Assembly (NCBI RefSeq): GCF_029714365.1 | Contig: NZ_CP121659.1 | Span: 1,674,001-1,738,000 of the forward strand | Length of the DNA stretch: 64,000 nucleotides | Direction of reading: 5' to 3' | Source of the DNA: Sinorhizobium terangae | GTDB taxonomy: Bacteria; Pseudomonadota; Alphaproteobacteria; Rhizobiales; Rhizobiaceae | Shown here: positions 27,185 through 34,222 of the stretch, one piece after another | Layout: each line of letters starts with the position of its first letter | How positions within the stretch are numbered: position 1 is the stretch's first letter | Translations under genes and position numbers: made by a program | The notes under the pieces: model-generated | What the model was told of the DNA's origin: nothing | The model's database searches: none | The model's input: the letters and a program-made list of their open reading frames with translations, nothing else

Positions 27185-28006
27185 CTAGCCAAGAAGGCTG
27201 TAGAAGAAGCGGATGGCGATGAGCACCATGAAGATGCCGAATCCCGCCTCGAGCTGTCGCCTGCCCATGGCGTGGGCAAGCCGCACGCCGAGCGGCGCGA
27301 CAAGCAAGGTTATCGGGATGATCAGCGCGACCGCAATCCAGTTGATGAAGCCGGTAGACAGTGGCGGAAGGCCCGGCGCGCCCCACCCCGCCCAGACATA
27401 GCCGAAGAGGCCGGGAATCGAGATCAGCACGCCAACGCCGGCGGAGGTGGCGACGGCCTGATGAATTGGCCGGTTGTGCAGCGTCATGAAGGTGTTGTTA
27501 AGCACGCCGCCACCGATCCCCATGAGACCGGAAAGAATGCCGATCCCGACGCCGACCAGCCATTTGATCGGGTTCTTCGGCAGGTCTGTACCGATGAGCC
27601 AGCTCGCGCGATTGAAGATCATCCGGAAGGCCAAGGCGAGTGCGATTACCGCGAAGATCAGACGCAACGTCTCGCTGCCGACATGGGCCGCGATCACAGA
27701 GGCGAGGATCGCGCCGAGCGGTACCGCCACGATCCAGTTACGCAGCAGGTCGATATCGACCACCCCGCGCCGGTAGTGCGATAGGAACGACCGAACCGAG
27801 GTCGGAACAATGATCGCGAGCGACGTGCCGACGGAAAGATGCATCCTGACCGCGTCATCGATTCCGAGCAGGCCGAACACCTGATAAAAGACCGGCACGA
27901 GGATCGCCCCGCCACCGATGCCGAAGAGGCCGGCGAGCACGCCGGCAACGACGCCGGCCGCCGCCAACGCCAGAGCAAACATCATCAGTTCCGAGACAGG
28001 CGGCAT
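27185..28006 (-). CDS. TauE/SafE-family sulfite exporter-like permease
   Basis: A 273-residue inner membrane protein of eight or so helices in two repeats, each with a Gly-rich motif: FGIGGGAILVPVF near residue 28-40 and MGIGGGVLNNTFM near 167-179. TauE/SafE proteins move sulfur-containing anions; beside blh and bigR it probably exports the sulfite made by the persulfide dioxygenase. It ends 245 bp before the blh start, and the AT-rich operator lies in that gap, so it is transcribed separately or reads through into blh. Confidence 0.88.
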   Translation of the reverse strand: MPPVSELMMFALALAAAGVVAGVLAGLFGIGGGAILVPVFYQVFGLLGIDDAVRMHLSVGTSLAIIVPTSVRSFLSHYRRGVVDIDLLRNWIVAVPLGAILASVIAAHVGSETLRLIFAVIALALAFRMIFNRASWLIGTDLPKNPIKWLVGVGIGILSGLMGIGGGVLNNTFMTLHNRPIHQAVATSAGVGVLISIPGLFGYVWAGWGAPGLPPLSTGFINWIAVALIIPITLLVAPLGVRLAHAMGRRQLEAGFGIFMVLIAIRFFYSLLG

Positions 28007-28144
28007 GAAGAAACTCGATTTTGCTGGAATCCGGCAAAGAAGAATCCGGATCAGGGCTGCTTGCCCATCACTGTCATGAAACGGTGATGCTTTTCAATCA
28101 CTTTCACCCGGCGTGGAGCGCCCTCGCTTCTCGTGATTTGCACT

Positions 28145-28202
28145 CCGGAGCCTCCCCCTATTCTCCGGTGTTTGGCCGGCTTTCCCCGCCGGCCTCTTTT
28201 TT
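28145..28202 (+). ncRNA. Candidate small RNA with anti-Shine-Dalgarno loop
   Basis: Two adjacent hairpins point rightward with no coding gene on that strand. The first is CCGGAG (28145-28150) pairing with CTCCGG (28163-28168), with loop CCTCCCCCTATT. The second is GGCCGGC (28174-28180) with GCCGGCC (28188-28194), followed by TCTTTTTTG, a classic intrinsic terminator. The T-tract exists only on the plus strand while both neighbouring genes run leftward. A C-rich loop complementary to AGGGGGAGG is a hallmark of rhizobial and Rhodobacter stress hairpin RNAs. The 5' end is not determined and may extend to about 28090. Confidence 0.5.
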
Positions 28203-28265
28203 GCCTGCCGTCCTCGCAATTCCAGGAAAATCGTGTAGCGGACTTCTGTCCAGAATTGCGTAAGT

Positions 28266-29519
28266 TCAGTCGCAGTGGCGATAGCCGGACTTGCGTGTTC
28301 TGAGGTCGAAGTGGAAGTGGTCCTTGTGGAACGGATCGCTCCCGGGGCCGAGCACGGTGTTGAAATACTTGCAGCTGTCGGTGCGGACGGCCTTCAGCAG
28401 GCCACGTTCGCGGAAGGCGAAGAAGCCCTTCCTGCGCACATCGATCTCCTTGCCGTTCTTCAGGACGAATTTACCGACATCGATGGCATTGCCGTGCGCA
28501 TGTTCGGACATCGGGTTGCCGCGGCGCGAATTCATCGTGCGGCAGGAATAGCCGCCGAGCGGCTTGATCGTCTTGACGCCGGACCAGTAGCGATAGCGCG
28601 ATGACGGAGCGAGCTCGTATTTGACCCACTTTGCGAAGGCTTCGGTCACCTGGCAATTCAGCTTTACGGCGGGCTTGACAGCGATGCCGCCGGAAAGGCC
28701 GCTAAGCTCGATCGGATAGTCGATGCCGCAGGACGGTCCGTTGCTGATGCGCGGGATATCGCGGAAGACAACACCGAGCTTTTTCAGGCGCTGGCGGCAG
28801 GCGATTTCCGGACGAGGCATCTCGCCGGTAAACTCCGGCGCGGACATCGGATTGCGCACGCGTGGCAGGAAGGCGACCTGCTGTGATTCCTGCGTGCGCT
28901 GAACGGTCCTTTGCCGCTCGATGTAACGCGGCTTTTTCTCCTCCTCCGCAGAGATCTGCTCCGGCGTCAGCGGCGGCAGGTCAGGGTCGTAGCCGAGGTT
29001 CGCGTCGGATGCGGGCGCTGGCCCCGGAGATCCGCCGAGTTGATGCACGTTGTCATCGCCGATGCCGGCGACCACCGGCTGACTGGCGTTGCCCTCGGCA
29101 ATCTCGTTGCTCTGTTCTTCGGCCAGCCCGACGACCGGCTGGACCCCAAGCATGGCGTCCATATTGACCCCTTCGGGGGGTATTGCCATCGGAGCGGCGC
29201 TTGCCGTCTGCGTAGCCGGCAGCGGCTCGCTGTCGATCATCGGTAGATCGCGGTCCCCCCGTGGGCCGGGATTGGCGGTCACGACACTTCCGGTGGAGGC
29301 CGCAACCGGTTCGCCTGAAGGATAAGCCGCCGCCATCTCCTGCCGCGAGCGGGTGTCGGCCCGCACCGGCTCTATGACGCTGACACGAGCGCCGCCGTCG
29401 ACTCTGGCCGAGGGCGCGAGCACGTCGGTCGTGCAGGCAACCAGGGAAGCGGACAGCACCATCGCGGTCAAGGGCCGATGGAGAAGAGAAACACACGCCA
29501 TACTCACTGCCGCCTTCAT
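28266..29519 (-). CDS. Extensin-like domain lipoprotein
   Basis: A 417-residue predicted lipoprotein: the lipobox LSASLVAC lies at the end of the signal segment. A long low-complexity region (Ala, Pro, Ser, Glu) covers residues about 30-215. The C-terminal 200 residues are an extensin-like C-terminal domain (DUF882-related, peptidase M15-like fold): CRQRLKKLGVVF, GPSCGIDYPIEL, the probable metal/active-site SEHAHGNAIDVGKF, and HKDHFHFDLR. The conserved His and Asp are present, so peptidoglycan hydrolase activity is plausible. The ATG at 29519 is chosen from several; the upstream frame to 29588 lacks a site. A terminator separates it from the Kazal gene behind it. Confidence 0.82.
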   Translation of the reverse strand: MKAAVSMACVSLLHRPLTAMVLSASLVACTTDVLAPSARVDGGARVSVIEPVRADTRSRQEMAAAYPSGEPVAASTGSVVTANPGPRGDRDLPMIDSEPLPATQTASAAPMAIPPEGVNMDAMLGVQPVVGLAEEQSNEIAEGNASQPVVAGIGDDNVHQLGGSPGPAPASDANLGYDPDLPPLTPEQISAEEEKKPRYIERQRTVQRTQESQQVAFLPRVRNPMSAPEFTGEMPRPEIACRQRLKKLGVVFRDIPRISNGPSCGIDYPIELSGLSGGIAVKPAVKLNCQVTEAFAKWVKYELAPSSRYRYWSGVKTIKPLGGYSCRTMNSRRGNPMSEHAHGNAIDVGKFVLKNGKEIDVRRKGFFAFRERGLLKAVRTDSCKYFNTVLGPGSDPFHKDHFHFDLRTRKSGYRHCD

Positions 29520-29700
29520 CCACGACAAAGCCGAAGCTTGCCGATGCGCCGCCGTCCCTAAGACCGTCGCTGCCGCCTGTGTCGTCACGCGGGCGCGCGG
29601 GCGGAAAAATCGGATCTCGGGTGGACTTTATGCAGGCATGGTAAATGAAGGCTTTCCGGCGGAACCCCATATCCGGCGGCAACCGCCGTTAACCGATATA

Positions 29701-29730
29701 AAAAGGCCCGCATCCATTCGAGCGCGGGCC
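29701..29730 (-). terminator. Terminator after the Kazal-domain gene
   Basis: GGCCCGC (29705-29711) pairs with GCGGGCC (29724-29730); read leftward it is followed by TTTTTATA. It lies 33 bp beyond the Kazal gene stop and before the extensin-like gene. Confidence 0.8.
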
Positions 29731-29762
29731 CGAAATTCTGGGTCAACGTCCTTGCCGCGATG

Positions 29763-30305
29763 TCAGCGGCATTCGCCGCCGTGAACAATTCTGGACCCGT
29801 CGGCACGTGCCTCACAGGCATTCGGAAAGGTGCGCATCCGCCCGGCACGCACGCCGCAGACCGGGGCGAATTCCCGCGTGCAGAATTGCTGCGGCGGACG
29901 GACGCTGCCGGCCCGGCATTCACCCGGCGCGATTACCTGAAATCCTTCCGCACGCGCCGTGCAGGCATTCGGGAAGGTCTGCCTCCGTGCACCGCGCTGG
30001 CCGCAGACGGGCGCGAATTCACGCGTGCAGGCCTGCTGCAGCGGCGGGCGACTGGTGGGGCGGCACTCACCGCGGTGCACAACCCGGAAGCCATCAGCCC
30101 GCGCCAGGCAGGCATTCGAGAAAGTCCGCAGGCGGTTGCCGCGCTCGCCGCAAACCGGCGCGAACTCCATCGTGCACATTGGCGGGCCGGGGCGGATGGG
30201 CCCGGGGCGCGGCTCATCGACGACAACCGTGCAGGCCGAGAGGACGCCGATCGCCATGAGGATGACAGCTGGCGGTCGCGAGATGAAAAGCTTGGGAAGC
30301 GGCAC
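29763..30305 (-). CDS. Lipoprotein with three Kazal-like domains
   Basis: A 180-residue protein with a lipoprotein signal (lipobox GVLSAC) followed by a short Pro-rich linker and three tandem repeats of about 50 residues. Each has the Kazal pattern C-x3-EFAPVCG, then FxNAC, then GEC: CTMEFAPVCGERG, CTREFAPVCGQRG and CTREFAPVCGVRA. Each unit has four Cys rather than the six of classical inhibitors, as in many bacterial Kazal_2 domains. A role as surface or periplasmic serine protease inhibitor is inferred. The start is a GTG at 30305 with GGAGGA eight bases upstream; upstream codons run into a half-RIME and are unlikely to be translated. Confidence 0.85.
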   Translation of the reverse strand: MPLPKLFISRPPAVILMAIGVLSACTVVVDEPRPGPIRPGPPMCTMEFAPVCGERGNRLRTFSNACLARADGFRVVHRGECRPTSRPPLQQACTREFAPVCGQRGARRQTFPNACTARAEGFQVIAPGECRAGSVRPPQQFCTREFAPVCGVRAGRMRTFPNACEARADGSRIVHGGECR

Positions 30306-30320
30306 GGGCAGAGTCCTCCG

Positions 30321-30361
30321 GAATGGCTGCATGATTTTCCGATTTAAGGAATCATGCAGTG
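30321..30361 (-). repeat. Half RIME element
   Basis: Only the second palindrome is present: CTGCATGATT through AATCATGCAG with a shortened interior. It lies immediately upstream of the ribosome binding site of the Kazal-domain gene, so it is probably in that gene's leader. Confidence 0.75.
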
Positions 30362-30480
30362 GCCCAGCGATCGGCCTGCCTGGCCAATCCCTCCAGCCGC
30401 GCCATCTCACCTTGCCCGCGGCATTACGTCAAGTGCTGCGTGTCGCGCGCCTTCGCATGCAACTGGCGATACATATATAA

Positions 30481-30511
30481 AAAAAAGGCCCGCGTTATTT
30501 GAACGCGGGCC
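30481..30511 (-). terminator. Terminator of the sCache chemoreceptor gene
   Basis: GGCCCGCGTT (30487-30496) pairs perfectly with AACGCGGGCC (30502-30511); leftward it is followed by TTTTTTTTATAT. It lies 28 bp beyond the chemoreceptor stop codon. Confidence 0.88.
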
Positions 30512-30538
30512 AGTCATTGCAAGGAGCCTTTTTCTCCG

Positions 30539-32353
30539 TCAGGCCGCCCTGTCATAGATCGCCTGGCGGTTGCTTTCCTGCAGGCGGAACTTCTCGAGCA
30601 GCGCTTTCAATTCGCGGCTCTCCTGTGCGAGCGTCTGGCTTGCGGCGGTGGTTTCCTCCACCATCGCGGCATTCTGCTGGGTCATCTGATCCATGCTGTT
30701 GACGGCTGTGTTGACCTCCTGAAGACCCGTCGCCTGCTCGCGGGCGGCCGTCGCGATCGAGGCCACCTGCTCGTTCACGCGATTGACCAGGGTTTCGATC
30801 TCCATCAGAGCGTCACCGGTGGAGCGCACCAGTTCGACCCCGGCGCCGACCTCCTTGACCGAGGCGCCGATCAGATCCTTGATCTCCTTTGCCGCACCGG
30901 CCGAGCGCTGGGCAAGCTCGCGCACTTCCTGGGCGACGACGGCAAAGCCGCGGCCCGCCTCGCCTGCCCGCGCCGCCTCGACGCCGGCATTGAGCGCAAG
31001 CAGGTTGGTCTGGAAGGCGATTTCGTCGATGACGCCGATGATCTGGCTGATCCGGCTGGAGGACGCTTCGATCCGCCCCATGGCGTCGATCGCATTGCGA
31101 ACGATGCCGCCGGATTTCGCCGCGCTCGCCTTCGTCTCATTGACCATGTCGCGCGCCTCGTGGGCACGGTCGGAGGCATGGCGAACGGTCGAGGTGATCT
31201 GATCGAGCGCTGCCGCGGTCTCTTCGAGGGCGGCCGCCTGCTGCTCCGTCCGGCGGGACAGATTATGGGCGGCCTCGGAAATATCCCCGGCGCTGCCGTG
31301 GACGACGTCGGTCGACTGCGAGATGGCGCCGATGACGTCGCGAAGTGCCGCGACGGCCGTGTTGAAGTCCTGCCGCAGCTTGGCATATTCGGGAGCGATC
31401 TGCTCGACCTCGGCGGTCAGGTCGCCGCTCGCCAGACGCTCCAGCGCCGCGCCGATCGTATCCATGGCGTCCGCCTGCGCCTCGGCGGTCGCACGCTGCC
31501 GCTCCTCGTTGCTGTGCCGTTCGGCATTCAGCCTACCCTGCTGTTCCTCCTCGCGCGAGCGCAGTTCGAGCCGCTCCCTGACCGAATCGCGAAGTACAAC
31601 CAAGACCTTAGCCATCTCGCCGATCTCGTCGCCGCGATCGGTTTCCGGCACTTCGGAGGAAAGATCCTCGTCGGCGATCGCACGCATCGAGACTTTCAGC
31701 TTCTCGACCGGGCGCACGACACTGCGCACGATCGCCAGCGCCGCCGTCAGGATCGCCAGCGCGGCTGCAGCGAGGATGCCTGCCATCTGCCAGGCGCGCT
31801 CACGGAACATCGTCGCGAGATCGTCGGCATAGACGCCGGTGCCGACCACCCAACCCCAGGGCTCGAAGCCGGCGACATGAGAATATTTCAGCGCCGGCTC
31901 TTCGGCGCCGGGCTTTGGCCAGTAGTAGTCGACGAAACCCTTGCCTTGCGCCTGCACCGTCTTGACGAATTCGACGAAGAGATGCTTGCCGTTCGGGTCC
32001 TTGTTGGCGGTCAGGTCCGTGCCGTCGAGCTCGGGCTTGATCGGGTGCATGACCATGGTCGGGTGCATGTCGTTGACCCAGAAATAGCCGCTGTCCTGAT
32101 AGCGCATCGCTTTAACGGCTTCGAGCGCACGCTTCTGCGCCTCCTCGCGCGAAAGCGTTCCAGCCGTCTCCTGCTTGTAGTAGGCCTCGAATACCGTAAC
32201 GGCGTTCTCGTTCATCGCCGCAAGCATGGCCTTGCGTTCCGCGACCAGCTTGTCCTGCGCCTGAACCAGGCTAAACGTCAATGCCGCCGCCATAGTCAGC
32301 AGCGCAAACCCCACCAGCGCGTAGAGACGCGTCGAAATCCGAAATTTTCTCAT
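30539..32353 (-). CDS. Methyl-accepting chemotaxis protein with single Cache domain
   Basis: A 604-residue chemoreceptor. Helix 1 is at residues 10-32, a periplasmic sCache_2-type sensor spans about 35-185 ([34 protein letters not shown]), helix 2 about 190-212, then HAMP, a second HAMP-like linker and the signalling domain with hairpin tip [20 protein letters not shown]. sCache sensors of this type bind short carboxylates; S. meliloti McpV is such a receptor and this may be its counterpart, though I cannot verify identity. There is no C-terminal pentapeptide. The T-rich terminator follows. It is divergent from the thioesterase gene. Confidence 0.92.
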   Translation of the reverse strand: MRKFRISTRLYALVGFALLTMAAALTFSLVQAQDKLVAERKAMLAAMNENAVTVFEAYYKQETAGTLSREEAQKRALEAVKAMRYQDSGYFWVNDMHPTMVMHPIKPELDGTDLTANKDPNGKHLFVEFVKTVQAQGKGFVDYYWPKPGAEEPALKYSHVAGFEPWGWVVGTGVYADDLATMFRERAWQMAGILAAAALAILTAALAIVRSVVRPVEKLKVSMRAIADEDLSSEVPETDRGDEIGEMAKVLVVLRDSVRERLELRSREEEQQGRLNAERHSNEERQRATAEAQADAMDTIGAALERLASGDLTAEVEQIAPEYAKLRQDFNTAVAALRDVIGAISQSTDVVHGSAGDISEAAHNLSRRTEQQAAALEETAAALDQITSTVRHASDRAHEARDMVNETKASAAKSGGIVRNAIDAMGRIEASSSRISQIIGVIDEIAFQTNLLALNAGVEAARAGEAGRGFAVVAQEVRELAQRSAGAAKEIKDLIGASVKEVGAGVELVRSTGDALMEIETLVNRVNEQVASIATAAREQATGLQEVNTAVNSMDQMTQQNAAMVEETTAASQTLAQESRELKALLEKFRLQESNRQAIYDRAA

Positions 32354-32565
32354 CCCCAGCCTCCACTTTGAGGCTGCAGAATAGGAGCAGGTCTTTGCAA
32401 AGCTCCTAACAACGGATGACTATATTTTGCGGCACTCAATTAACGATTTGAATATCACTGAATGCGTTCCGAGCACTCCCGCCGGAGACGGAATCGTCGG
32501 CAGGTACTGTTTCCTTGCCGACCGACCATGCGGTAGATCTTGTTCGACAACAGGGAGACAGGCTG

Positions 32566-32952
32566 ATGACCCAAGCGATGAAGCCGAACGGCGAGCTTAC
32601 CTTGCGCACACTCGCCATGCCTGGCGACGCGAATGCCGCCGGCGATATCTTCGGCGGCTGGGTCATGGCGCAGATGGACCTTTCCTGCGGCATTCGCGCC
32701 GCTGAACGTGCCAGGGGCCGTGTGGTGACAGCCGCGGTCAAGGAAATGGCCTTCGCCCTGCCGGTGAAGATCGGCGACACGCTTTGCATCTATACCGATA
32801 TCGTCAAGGTCGGGCGTACCTCGATGACATTGAAGGTGGAGGCTTGGGCACAGCGCTACCTCTCCCACGTCATGGAAAAGGTCACCGACGCCATCTTCGT
32901 GATGGTGGCGCTCGATTCAACCGGCAAGCCGACGCCGGTACCGGAAGAATAG
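32566..32952 (+). CDS. Acyl-CoA thioesterase (YciA-like)
   Basis: A 128-residue single hotdog-fold enzyme hydrolysing acyl-CoA esters in the cytosol. The active-site region reads PGDANAAGDIFGGWVMAQMD at residues about 19-38, with the catalytic Asp in the helix, followed by AVKEMAFALPVKIGD and a Thr/Ser-rich strand. The ATG at 32566 has GGGAG nine bases upstream. The next gene starts 8 bp after its stop, so they probably share a transcript. Confidence 0.9.
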   Translation: MTQAMKPNGELTLRTLAMPGDANAAGDIFGGWVMAQMDLSCGIRAAERARGRVVTAAVKEMAFALPVKIGDTLCIYTDIVKVGRTSMTLKVEAWAQRYLSHVMEKVTDAIFVMVALDSTGKPTPVPEE

Positions 32953-32960
32953 GCAGGCAG

Positions 32961-33551
32961 ATGGACGCGCCCGCGCCCGATCCGGCGATCTTCTCCCATA
33001 TTCGCATCGTCATGGGCATGATTATCAGCCTCAGCCTGGCGCGGCTCTTGAGCGGCGTAGCGCTTTTCGTCCAGCATCCCGGCAAGACCAAGGTCTATTG
33101 GATCCATCTTGGCTGGGTGCTGTTCATGTTCGTGTTCCTGCTGCATTTCTGGTGGTGGGAATACTACCTGCACTCGCTCGCAGTGATCGATTTCAGCGTC
33201 TACCTGTTCGTCATTCTTTACGCCTGCATCTACTTCTTTCTCTGCGTGCTGCTCTTTCCGACCTCGCTGGATGAATATGCCGGCTACGAGGAATATTTCC
33301 TGTCGCGCCGGGCGTGGTTCTTCGGATTCCTCGCGGTCGCGTTTGCGGTCGACCTCCTCGATACAGCGCTCAAGGGCAAAGCCCATTTCGAAAGCTACGG
33401 CCTCGAATATCCGCTGCGCAATGCGACCTACATCATCCTGTGCGTCGTCGCGGCCTGGACGCCGAACAGGAGTTTTCATGCCACCTTCCTCGTCAGCGGC
33501 CTGCTCTACCAACTGATCTGGATCTATCGCGCCTTCGACCTGCTTAGTTGA
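32961..33551 (+). CDS. Hypothetical multi-spanning membrane protein
   Basis: A 196-residue protein with about six hydrophobic segments and many aromatic residues (HFWWWEYYLHSL, LYACIYFFLCVLLFP). The family is not recognised beyond a general resemblance to uncharacterised proteobacterial membrane proteins. AGGCAGG lies just before the ATG at 32961, 8 bp after the thioesterase gene. Charged residues between helices (RLLSG, TSLDEYAGYEEYFLSRR) suggest a small cytoplasmic or periplasmic loop. No function is assigned. Confidence 0.7.
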   Translation: MDAPAPDPAIFSHIRIVMGMIISLSLARLLSGVALFVQHPGKTKVYWIHLGWVLFMFVFLLHFWWWEYYLHSLAVIDFSVYLFVILYACIYFFLCVLLFPTSLDEYAGYEEYFLSRRAWFFGFLAVAFAVDLLDTALKGKAHFESYGLEYPLRNATYIILCVVAAWTPNRSFHATFLVSGLLYQLIWIYRAFDLLS

Positions 33552-33639
33552 TGCAGCCGAAAATCCGCGTCGCACTCTGCGAAAAACGCCGGAACTAGCT
33601 AGCCTGCATCGACCGTTCGGGCGAGCGGATGGAGCCGTC

Positions 33640-33993
33640 TCACCCCTTGAAGATGAACGACGCGCCGGCGGCGATCAGCGCGAAGCCGACGACATGGTGC
33701 CAGCCGATCGACTCCTTCAGCCAGAAGACCGAGAAGATGACGAAGATGGTGAGCGTGATCACCTCCTGCATCGTCTTCAGCTGCGCTGCCGAATAGACCG
33801 AGTGGCCGATGCGGTTGGCGGGAACGGCAAGCCAGTATTCGAAGAAGGCAATGCCCCAGCTTGCGACGATGACGATATAGAGCGGTGAGGATGTAAACTT
33901 CAGGTGGCCATACCAAGCAAAGGTCATGAAGACATTGGAGACAAGCAGAAGCAGGACCGGCCAGACATAGGCGGGATTGATGGCGAACGGCAT
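33640..33993 (-). CDS. DUF486 (DMT-related) membrane protein
   Basis: A 117-residue four-helix membrane protein matching the DUF486 family, which is related to small multidrug/drug-metabolite transporters. Signature pieces are NVFMTFAWYGHLK near residue 20, WGIAFFEYWLAVPANRIGH near 46-64, and LKTMQEVITL near 73. Its transported compound is unknown. GAGG lies upstream of the ATG at 33993. It is convergent with the upstream membrane protein gene and divergent from uvrB. Confidence 0.85.
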   Translation of the reverse strand: MPFAINPAYVWPVLLLLVSNVFMTFAWYGHLKFTSSPLYIVIVASWGIAFFEYWLAVPANRIGHSVYSAAQLKTMQEVITLTIFVIFSVFWLKESIGWHHVVGFALIAAGASFIFKG

Positions 33994-34222
33994 AAAGACC
34001 TCGGGAGAGCGCAAATCGTGGCCGAGATTTGGCCGATGACGACGGCCGTTGCAAGCGAAATCATCCGTTTCGACGGGTGTGCCGATCGCGCCACGAGGCT
34101 GCAATCGGCGCTCGCGGAGGCCCGCGTCGGGATGGCGTGCGCCGACAGAAAATCCCGCATCCGTTTCCCTTTTGTACTCATTCCCCCTTCACATTCGGCC
34201 TGACTCTGTCCATATTCCGGCC

